Assembly: GCA_007376485.1 (NCBI GenBank)
Contig: VMGJ01000007.1
Location: 1-35,644 of the forward strand
Direction: 5' to 3'
Length of the DNA: 35,644 bases
DNA from: Parcubacteria group bacterium Licking1014_17
GTDB taxonomy: Bacteria; Patescibacteriota; Minisyncoccia; 2-02-FULL-40-12; IGHO2-01-FULL-4-A
Shown here: positions 7,732 to 13,982 of the stretch, one piece after another
Numbering within the stretch: position 1 is the stretch's first letter
Layout of the letters: each line of letters starts with the position of its first letter
Position numbers and translations under genes: made by a program
The notes under the pieces: model-generated
Database searches by the model: none
What the model saw: only the letters and a program-made list of their open reading frames with translations
What the model was told of the DNA's origin: nothing

Positions 7732-9471
7732 ATGTCAATAACGCTAAATGGAGTAAAATTAGCGAGAAACAGAAGGAGCAGGTTCTTTCTCATGGTTTTT
7801 GCCGTTACGGAATTATTCTTGTCTCTTCTTCTGGTGATTTCTTTGGGCGCGAACTTTATTTTTCCGCACCGAGCGGGCGCCACCGCCGGCATTTCCCAAA
7901 AACTTTCTTATCAGGGACGGCTGACGGATTTGAGCGGGAATCCTCTTGGAGGAGCCGGCACTAATTATTGCTTCAAGTTTTCAATATACGATTCGGCTGC
8001 GGCTGGCGCTAAGGTCTGGCCTGCCGGGGCTCCGACTTCGACGACGGTTTTAGTTAAAGACGGAGTTTTTAACACAGCTATAGGTGATGCCGACACTTTA
8101 ACTTACGACTTCACCCAGTACGACATTCTTTATCTTGATGTTCAGATAAACGATACAGCCACCGCTTGCAGCGGCAACTGGGAACCATTAAGTTCCCGCC
8201 AGAGGATTGATGCCGTCGGTTACGCGCAGGCGGCGAAGGATGTTTATTCTTCCATTCTAAGGGCGCAATCAAGCAGTTCGCCGGCTAAAGTCCAAATCGG
8301 CATTGGTTCCGGTACCAATCCGCCGGTGGTTTTGGGCCTTGACTGGAAGAACGCCAATGAAAATATAGGCGACAGTTGTATCAACGGCCAGATGTGGTAT
8401 AACTCAATTGATTCAAAAGCAAGAGTTTGTGAAGGAAACACCCTTAAGGACATAGTGGAGGGAGTATTGGTGAAAGATGAGGGCACCGATGTCGGCTACG
8501 CTTCTGCCGGGCTTAATTTTGTCGGTGCCGGAGTCAGCGCCTCTCTCAACGGCACAGCCGGAGTGATACAAATAAATGTGCCTTTTGGGGGTGTAGCCGT
8601 TAATGGCACAGCGGCGGGCACCGTGTCCGCCGGCTCGGTAGTCTTTTCCAACTCAAATAATGTTAGTTTTGGCATGAACGGCTCTACAATTACAGCCACA
8701 GCCGCCGGCGGATACACCAACTCCGACTTCACGCCCTATTCGCCTAATCTTTCAGGGCTGGCCATGTCCGCTTCCTCTCTAGGGCAAAACACACTTTTCT
8801 TTATGTCGTTTTTCCTGCCCCACGAATACTACGCCCTGCGTCTTAACTTGTACGGTTCGGTTACCGGCTCCATAGCCGGCGCCGCCAATACGGGAAGCGC
8901 CGGTTATACGCAATCAGTGGCTCTGTACGCAAGAAATCCGAGCGAACAAAGGGAAATAACCAAATTTTGGAGCGGAAGCGCGTTCATTTCCATCCAAAAC
9001 AGCAGTAACTCCAAAATAACCGCTGTTCATCCGGCGGGAATAGCCAACAGCACCTCGGTTTCAAGCAGTGTTTACACTTCCAACGCCACCAACGCTTCCA
9101 CCTATGTGCTTACCAGTATTTATGGCGTCAGGCAATTTGTTTTTCCTCTTTCATCAACATTGACAGTCGGGCAGTATTGGCTGGCTTTCGCGCACTCTTA
9201 CACATCGGTCAACGCCAGCGATAAGTTATCGCTGTCCGTTATGTACCAAAGCATGAGCAACAGCGTCATCGCTTTCCAGCCGTTCGGCACCAACTCCTCG
9301 GCCACCAACCTTGGAAAACGGGTGATGCAAGGCATCGGAACTTACAGCGCTACTTCCAACGCTTTCCCGGCTTCGGTGACATTATCCAAGGGCAGTTTTG
9401 CGTGGAACACGGCCGTGTCGTTTCCATTTTTCAATTTTAGCGGCTGGACCACAGGAACGGATAGATTATAA
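7732..9471 (+). CDS. Large exported surface/adhesin-like protein
   Basis: A 579-aa protein with an N-terminal membrane segment (residues ~18-42, FLMVFAVTELFLSLLLVISL) and a following domain that starts LSYQGRLTDLSGNPLGG and ends QRIDAVGYAQAAKD. This SYQGRL-type module is known from surface and fibre-like proteins of Patescibacteria and other bacteria. The remaining ~400 residues are rich in Gly, Ser, Thr, Ala and Asn and show beta-strand periodicity (for example SVYTSNATNASTYVLTSIYG), as in fibrous or adhesin proteins. No enzymatic motif is visible. The stop codon TAA (9469-9471) overlaps the first base of the direct repeat bordering the GIY-YIG element, so before that insertion it would have overlapped the start of the downstream glycosyltransferase gene as TAATG. 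Confidence 0.8.
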   Translation: MSITLNGVKLARNRRSRFFLMVFAVTELFLSLLLVISLGANFIFPHRAGATAGISQKLSYQGRLTDLSGNPLGGAGTNYCFKFSIYDSAAAGAKVWPAGAPTSTTVLVKDGVFNTAIGDADTLTYDFTQYDILYLDVQINDTATACSGNWEPLSSRQRIDAVGYAQAAKDVYSSILRAQSSSSPAKVQIGIGSGTNPPVVLGLDWKNANENIGDSCINGQMWYNSIDSKARVCEGNTLKDIVEGVLVKDEGTDVGYASAGLNFVGAGVSASLNGTAGVIQINVPFGGVAVNGTAAGTVSAGSVVFSNSNNVSFGMNGSTITATAAGGYTNSDFTPYSPNLSGLAMSASSLGQNTLFFMSFFLPHEYYALRLNLYGSVTGSIAGAANTGSAGYTQSVALYARNPSEQREITKFWSGSAFISIQNSSNSKITAVHPAGIANSTSVSSSVYTSNATNASTYVLTSIYGVRQFVFPLSSTLTVGQYWLAFAHSYTSVNASDKLSLSVMYQSMSNSVIAFQPFGTNSSATNLGKRVMQGIGTYSATSNAFPASVTLSKGSFAWNTAVSFPFFNFSGWTTGTDRL

Positions 9472-9756
9472 TGAATCCCGTTAGAGACAACCTATGTTTT
9501 ATGTGTATGTTTTACAAAGTGAAAAAAGCAAACATTGGTACACGGGATATACCGGTGATTTGCGGAAACGCTTTAACCAGCATAATCAAGGAAAATCAGA
9601 GTATACAAAGCATCGCGGGCGATATAAATTGATTCATTATGAAGCATGTATTAATGAGCATGATGCTCGGGTAAGAGAAAAATATTTAAAAACCGGAATG
9701 GGCAAACGCTATCTCAAGAATAGGCTAAAGCGTTTCCTGTCTCTAACGGGATGAAT
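9471..9756. mobile_element. Miniature GIY-YIG element with terminal inverted repeats and flanking direct repeat
   Basis: The GIY-YIG gene at 9494-9754 is bounded by perfect 12-bp inverted repeats: CCCGTTAGAGAC (9477-9488) and GTCTCTAACGGG (9739-9750). Immediately outside both ends is the same hexamer, ATGAAT (9471-9476 and 9751-9756). Removing one ATGAAT plus the 274-bp core rejoins the previous gene's TAA to the ATG of the glycosyltransferase as TAATG, a normal coupled-gene junction. This has the layout of an inserted unit with target-site duplication. There is no transposase; the only protein is the GIY-YIG domain, so mobility either depends on it or on a factor elsewhere. Confidence 0.7.
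9494..9754 (+). CDS. Stand-alone GIY-YIG protein carried by the miniature element
   Basis: An 86-aa single-domain GIY-YIG protein: MFYVYVLQSEKSKHWYTGYT holds the VYV and YTG elements, DLRKRFNQHNQG the conserved arginine region, and ARVREKYLKTGMGKRYLKNR the Glu-containing helix. It resembles solo GIY-YIG proteins common in Patescibacteria and is only a distant paralogue of the one at 1628-1870. The last codons (RFLSLTG) are encoded by the right inverted repeat, and the TGA stop lies inside the flanking direct repeat, where it overlaps the ATG of the next gene (ATGA). So the target sequence supplies the stop codon. DNA nicking or cleavage is the known family activity; a role in moving the element is inference. 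Confidence 0.88.
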   Translation: MFYVYVLQSEKSKHWYTGYTGDLRKRFNQHNQGKSEYTKHRGRYKLIHYEACINEHDARVREKYLKTGMGKRYLKNRLKRFLSLTG

Positions 9757-10470
9757 CCGCAAATAGTTATCGAAAATTATCAGGGGACGCATAATGCTAA
9801 CCTACAGCAGAGCGTCGCCCGGCTGGAAAAAGGCAGGGGCTATCGCGATTTGTCCACGATTTGCATCGTACCCACCCGCGGCATGATTCCGGCCAAAGTA
9901 ACGCAGGCCTGGATGGGCATGATTGCGCCGATGAACCAGAAATTTACCAGAATTTTCATGATTGGCATGGAGGTCGGCGAGGCCTATACCGCGGCCGTCG
10001 AGAATATTCTTAATCATCCCGAACTTTCAAAGTGGAAATATATTTTAACTCTTGAAGAAGACAATATCCCGCCGCCCGACGGACTATTGAAACTTTATGA
10101 AAATATTGATGACTTTGACGCCATCGGCGGTTTGTACTGGACTAAGGGCGAAGGCGGTCAGCCGATGATTTACGGCGACCCAAACGACCCGGAGCTTAAT
10201 TTCCGGCCTCAGCCGCCCGTAATGGATATTCAGCCCTGCAATGGGCTGGGTATGGGTTTTACTTTATTTAAGATGGACATTTTTAAAGATTCCCGGATAG
10301 AAAAACCCATGTTTAAAACATGGAATGAATGGGACCCGCAGAAGGGCGTTAAGATGTACACCCAAGACCTTTATTTTTTTGAGAAAATAAAGAAGCTGGG
10401 CTATCGCGTGGCTTGCGACACGCGGGTGAGAGTGGGGCATTACGATGTCGGCGCGGACGTGGTATGGTAG
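9751..10470 (+). CDS. GT-A-type glycosyltransferase-like protein
   Basis: A 239-aa soluble protein. A Rossmann-like start (STICIVPTRGMIPAKV) is followed by YTAAVENILNHPELSKWKYILTLEEDNIPP, in which EED occupies the place of the metal-binding DxD of GT-A enzymes, and a C-terminal part with GLGMGFTLFKMDIF and YTQDLYFFEKIKKLGYRV, typical of nucleotide-sugar-dependent transferases with a late acidic/aromatic motif (QDLYF) and a His near the end (VRVGHYDVG). Similar proteins occur in phages and Patescibacteria next to methyltransferases. The donor and acceptor are unknown. It is followed by three further accessory genes and may modify surface proteins or glycans encoded nearby. The start ATG is supplied by the right copy of the direct repeat bordering the GIY-YIG element. 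Confidence 0.7.
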   Translation: MNPQIVIENYQGTHNANLQQSVARLEKGRGYRDLSTICIVPTRGMIPAKVTQAWMGMIAPMNQKFTRIFMIGMEVGEAYTAAVENILNHPELSKWKYILTLEEDNIPPPDGLLKLYENIDDFDAIGGLYWTKGEGGQPMIYGDPNDPELNFRPQPPVMDIQPCNGLGMGFTLFKMDIFKDSRIEKPMFKTWNEWDPQKGVKMYTQDLYFFEKIKKLGYRVACDTRVRVGHYDVGADVVW

Positions 10471-10486
10471 TCACATTGTATAATCC

Positions 10487-11452
10487 ATGAAAAAAATCGC
10501 GATATTTTTCTTCTGCGCGGCCATGATTTTATCAGCGGTTTTTTGGGTTTTTGCGTATAAAAAGGACAAAAATAATTTTACAAGCAGCGGCAAGAAGGCA
10601 GATATCAGCCTGATAAATCCAACCATCAGCGCCAATCTGGGCAAGCACTACATCATTAATTTTAGCCCGTTAAAAAAAGAGTTGGAAATAATCAGGGGGA
10701 AATATGCTCAAAAAAATTACATTTATTTTCTATATCTGAATAATAGTTCATGGGTAGGGTTTGACGAGAAAGAATTATTTACCGCCGCCAGCACGGTCAA
10801 GGTTCCTGTTGCGATATCCGTGCTTAGATTTATTGAGAATGGTCGTTTGAAATTAAATGATGTTTATACTTTGGATGAGCTTGATATTGATAATGGTTTT
10901 GGTGAATTATACAAAGGCGGCGTGGGGAAAGAATTCAGCGTGGAAGAGCTGATAAAAATTATGGTGGAGCAGTCGGATAATACGGCATTGCTTGCTTTGC
11001 TGCATATTTTTGAGGACATTGGCATTATAAATCCCCTAGAAGATGTTTATCTGTCATTGGGCTGGGATATGGCGGGCTTTATGCCTTCGTTCGGTCAGGA
11101 TGCCCAGCCGAACTACGAAAATATCAATTTGAAAACGCTAAGCAATATGTTCACGGCTCTCTACAATGTCGCGTATCTTAATGAGGAACATTCGCAGAAA
11201 TTACTAAGTTTTTTGGCTGATACCCCTTTTGATGAAAAAATGGTTCGCGGTATTCCGAGCTCCGTGACCGTTAGCCACAAAATAGGCATTGCGGCGGGGG
11301 GGGGTAAGACATTTTCCGATTGCGGTATCGTTTATATCCCGAAACGCCACTATATTTTATGTCTGGGCTCCAGCGGGGGCGATGAATCCAGCGCCAACCA
11401 GTTTATGGCCGAAGTTTCCAAAGCGGTTTACCAATATGTGATAGATAATTAA
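10487..11452 (+). CDS. Exported serine hydrolase, class A beta-lactamase/transpeptidase fold
   Basis: A 321-aa protein with an N-terminal signal anchor (MKKIAIFFFCAAMILSAVFW). The penicillin-recognising fold motifs are all visible: SxxK at S102-T-V-K105, SDN at 163-165, and the KTG triad as K265-I-G267. The general-base glutamate of true class A beta-lactamases is not evident at its usual place, so a peptidoglycan DD-peptidase or another amide hydrolase is as likely as antibiotic resistance. The ninth-base run of G at 11296-11304 falls just after KIG, inside the essential C-terminal part; slippage there would truncate the enzyme. The gene follows the glycosyltransferase by 16 nt and precedes the methyltransferases by 7 nt. 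Confidence 0.8.
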   Translation: MKKIAIFFFCAAMILSAVFWVFAYKKDKNNFTSSGKKADISLINPTISANLGKHYIINFSPLKKELEIIRGKYAQKNYIYFLYLNNSSWVGFDEKELFTAASTVKVPVAISVLRFIENGRLKLNDVYTLDELDIDNGFGELYKGGVGKEFSVEELIKIMVEQSDNTALLALLHIFEDIGIINPLEDVYLSLGWDMAGFMPSFGQDAQPNYENINLKTLSNMFTALYNVAYLNEEHSQKLLSFLADTPFDEKMVRGIPSSVTVSHKIGIAAGGGKTFSDCGIVYIPKRHYILCLGSSGGDESSANQFMAEVSKAVYQYVIDN

Positions 11453-11459
11453 TTTTTTT

Positions 11460-12374
11460 ATGGAGGTTAATGATTTTGAGAGAAAAAAATCGGCGATAAT
11501 CGCCAAATACAACGGGTGGAGTTCTTATGATTTAAACTATAACGGCGGCGAGTTTTTTATGTCGAGCGTCGAAACCAAGGAAGTAACTTCTTTCGATGGG
11601 ATTTTTTTAAAGAATATTTTAGATGCAGTCGCCAATTTTACCGCCGGCAAGAAATGGGAAGAACTGGAAATTCTTGACTTGGGGTCGTATGAAGGGCAGG
11701 TTGGTATTGAGTTCGCGCGGCAGAACGCCAAAAGGGTTGTCTGCATTGAAGGGCGGGAAGGCAATGTTGTTAAGGCAAATTTTGCGAAAGAGGTTCTTAA
11801 TCTGAAAAATCTTGAATTATTTCAGGACGATGTTATGAATTTAAGCGTGGGAAAATATGGTTCTTTTGACGTAGTTTTGTGTTTGGGCATTCTTTACCAT
11901 CTGCCAGTTACCGACGTTTTCAGATTTATGAAAAATGTTTACGAGACTGCCAAGGACATAGCCATCGTAGATACGCACTTTGCCATGGCCGATGAAATGC
12001 AGGTTGAGCATAAAGGCAATATTTATCATGGCCGGCTGTTTGATGAAACGCCGGACAGTCATTCGCCGCAATCTTCTTTAGCCGGCGGAGACAGTTTTTG
12101 GCTGAATCGCGCGTCATTGCTAAACTTGATTAGGGATACCGGATTTGATTCGCTGTATGTAGTTCCTTATCCGGGTAAAACCTGGCGCGGCGCCGACGAC
12201 AGGATCACGGTTGTGGCCGTTAAACATGGAGGCGGCGGTAAAAAAATGGTCGCACCTGTTTTTTACCGCAAAGAAAACGACAGATTTATAGAAAAGGAGC
12301 CTTCTCTTATGGTGGTGCACAAGAAAAATATGGGCAGAAACTGGCAAAAGCAAAAGCCGGACGATTTTCTTTAA
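11460..12374 (+). CDS. SAM-dependent methyltransferase (class I)
   Basis: A 304-aa cytoplasmic protein. Motif I is ILDLGSYEGQVGIEFA (residues ~76-90), the acidic motif II is VVCIEGREGN, motif post-II is LFQDDVMNL, and motif IV is FDVVLCLGILYHLP, a typical arrangement for Rossmann-fold methyltransferases acting on small molecules or sugars. The substrate cannot be told. The C-terminal ~60 residues (KKMVAPVFYRKENDRFIEK) are an unassigned extension. Neighbouring glycosyltransferase and second methyltransferase genes suggest a glycan- or nucleotide-sugar-modification function. The ATG is preceded only by an A/T-rich leader; the codons MEVNDFERK follow. Confidence 0.82.
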   Translation: MEVNDFERKKSAIIAKYNGWSSYDLNYNGGEFFMSSVETKEVTSFDGIFLKNILDAVANFTAGKKWEELEILDLGSYEGQVGIEFARQNAKRVVCIEGREGNVVKANFAKEVLNLKNLELFQDDVMNLSVGKYGSFDVVLCLGILYHLPVTDVFRFMKNVYETAKDIAIVDTHFAMADEMQVEHKGNIYHGRLFDETPDSHSPQSSLAGGDSFWLNRASLLNLIRDTGFDSLYVVPYPGKTWRGADDRITVVAVKHGGGGKKMVAPVFYRKENDRFIEKEPSLMVVHKKNMGRNWQKQKPDDFL

Positions 12375-12401
12375 AGGCGCGATAAATAACTGTTCCAAAA
12401 T

Positions 12402-12911
12402 ATGAAATTAGATATCGCCTGCGGGCAAAATAAGCGGCAAGGTTTTAAAGGAGTGGATATTGTTCCCGGCGAGGGCGTGGATTTCGTTTGGGATTTGGAA
12501 AAATTTCCATGGGGACCATTTAAGAACAATTCAGTGGAGGAAGTGAACGTCAGCCATTACGCTGAACATACCAGAGATTTGATAAAATTTATGGACGAGG
12601 TCTGGAGAATCTGCCGGCATGACGTTAAGGTAACTATTGTTTCACCCTACTACACGTCAATCCGCGCGTGGATGGACCCGACGCATGTGAGGGCGATATC
12701 AGAAAACACTTGGCTTTATTTCAATAAAAGCTGGCGCGAGAGCGTGAAATTGGAACATTACCCGATAAAATCAAATTATAATATTGAGAAAATGTACACT
12801 TTCTTCAACCCGCCGTGGGACAAGAAAAGCGACGAAGCAAGGCAATTTGCCCAAACGCATTACTGGAACGTGATATCGGATATTGTCGTGGAATTAAGAA
12901 CTATTAAATAA
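12402..12911 (+). CDS. Small SAM-dependent methyltransferase
   Basis: A 169-aa protein that starts directly with motif I, MKLDIACGQNKRQGFKGVDI, followed by the acidic residue of motif II, then NSVEEVNVSHYAEH (a motif IV variant) and LIKFMDEVWRICRHDVKVTIVSP. This compact form is common in phage and Patescibacteria gene clusters concerned with glycan modification (UbiE/Methyltransf_11-like core with a shortened C-terminus). The substrate is unknown. It lies 27 nt after the larger methyltransferase and 4 nt before an exported protein gene, so the block 9751-12911 is probably one transcription unit. Confidence 0.8.
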   Translation: MKLDIACGQNKRQGFKGVDIVPGEGVDFVWDLEKFPWGPFKNNSVEEVNVSHYAEHTRDLIKFMDEVWRICRHDVKVTIVSPYYTSIRAWMDPTHVRAISENTWLYFNKSWRESVKLEHYPIKSNYNIEKMYTFFNPPWDKKSDEARQFAQTHYWNVISDIVVELRTIK

Positions 12912-12915
12912 AAAA

Positions 12916-13443
12916 ATGTTAGTTTGGAAAACAACTTTATTTAAAGTAGCCGCGCTGGGACTGGCGGTAGCCGGGGTTTTTCTGTATTTATTTTTCGCTT
13001 TCCGGAACGAAAATAGTCCCGTTTTGAAAAACAATTCCCAAGGGGCAGGCAATTTTAAGGTTTTGCCGCTTAGCCAGGGATTCAGCCTGCTGGGAGCCCA
13101 GATAGGCGATGCGTTAGAATCGGGCGGATTAAAATCACTGCCTCCACCCGAAGATTTCAGGCATTTTGATTATCCCAAAGATTCATTTTTTGACTATCCT
13201 AAAAATATTTTAAACGTTTCGGGAAAATGCAATGATTTTTATAAAACCGTTTTAATTTACGGCGCGGATTCCGATTATCGGCAGAATCCGGAGATGGCAA
13301 AATTCAATGAAGCTCTTAGGTGCAAGAAAGGAGAAATGTTTGAGGAAAAAATAGATTTAAGTTTGCTGAATATTACCGAGGGCGGATATTACGTTATCGT
13401 AGCCGACCAAGGGAAAGAGGGGAGTTGGTACAACCCAAAGTGA
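12916..13443 (+). CDS. Exported protein with a two-cysteine surface module
   Basis: A 175-aa protein with an N-terminal membrane anchor (LFKVAALGLAVAGVFLYLFF) and a C-terminal domain (residues ~90-170) related to the C-terminus of the protein at 5438-7084: both have SGxC near the start, a Y-rich strand, SDY..NP, then C.KG and GGYYVIVADQG (compare GSYYLLVAEQG). The fold is unknown but beta-rich. This is a minimal version of the module on a membrane stalk. The start codon follows an A-run without a Shine-Dalgarno sequence. Confidence 0.72.
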   Translation: MLVWKTTLFKVAALGLAVAGVFLYLFFAFRNENSPVLKNNSQGAGNFKVLPLSQGFSLLGAQIGDALESGGLKSLPPPEDFRHFDYPKDSFFDYPKNILNVSGKCNDFYKTVLIYGADSDYRQNPEMAKFNEALRCKKGEMFEEKIDLSLLNITEGGYYVIVADQGKEGSWYNPK

Positions 13444-13463
13444 TATTTTTTCAGAGCGGTTAT

Positions 13464-13473
13464 GTGTTAAAAT
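13464..13473 (+). promoter_or_regulatory. -10 element, near-leaderless promoter
   Basis: TAAAAT (13468-13473), preceded by GTGT, lies 6 nt before the ATG at 13480, so transcription would start at about the start codon. Confidence 0.45.
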
Positions 13474-13479
13474 TATTCT

Positions 13480-13941
13480 ATGGAAAATTTTTCGGATATA
13501 AATCCAAGAGTCGGTCTGGGTCGCGCGGCGGCTAAGATACTGGTTGTTTTAATTTTACTGGTTCTTATAACTGTCCTTTTCGGTCCGCGTCTTCTTATGT
13601 TCGGGCAAAACGCTCTTCTGCCCTTTATGTCTAAATGGCAGGTGGTTTATCTGGCTAACGGAGAAATATACGTGGGCAAAATCAGCGGTATGAGCGGGAG
13701 CCAGATTAAATTAAAAAACGCCCACAATCTTCAACTGGCAAATTCGGAACAAATAACCGGCCAGACAACCCGATTGAAACTGGAAAGCTCCGCGGCGAAA
13801 AATCTCTCTTTGATTAGGTGGGGATTTTACCAGCCCCTGAAATCCCAAGGCGAGATTTATATAAGTCGCCAGGTGGTGCTTTTTTGGGAAACATTGGATG
13901 ATGACTCACAGATTGTCCGGCAGATAAACGCGGCTAAATAA
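13480..13941 (+). CDS. Membrane-anchored protein of unknown function
   Basis: A 153-aa protein with one N-terminal membrane helix (residues ~20-40, ILVVLILLVLITVLFG) and an extracytoplasmic domain beginning WQVVYLANGEIYVGKISGM. This 'YLxNGxxYxGK' strand pair is a recurring feature of small Patescibacteria membrane proteins of unknown role. No enzymatic motif is seen. It has its own -10 box and lies between two surface-protein genes. Confidence 0.7.
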   Translation: MENFSDINPRVGLGRAAAKILVVLILLVLITVLFGPRLLMFGQNALLPFMSKWQVVYLANGEIYVGKISGMSGSQIKLKNAHNLQLANSEQITGQTTRLKLESSAAKNLSLIRWGFYQPLKSQGEIYISRQVVLFWETLDDDSQIVRQINAAK

Positions 13942-13967
13942 TAAGCGTGGCGGAGTTGAAATGAAAT

Positions 13968-13976
13968 TGATATAAT
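13968..13976 (+). promoter_or_regulatory. Extended -10 promoter giving a leaderless mRNA
   Basis: TGA followed by consensus TATAAT (13971-13976) is an extended -10 box. The ATG at 13983 follows after 6 nt, so the mRNA probably begins at the start codon. Confidence 0.6.
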
Positions 13977-13982
13977 TTATAT

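Noticed and set aside
10477-10484. TATAAT box before the serine-hydrolase gene
   Set aside because: It ends only 2 nt before the ATG at 10487, so transcription would start inside the signal peptide; probably chance.
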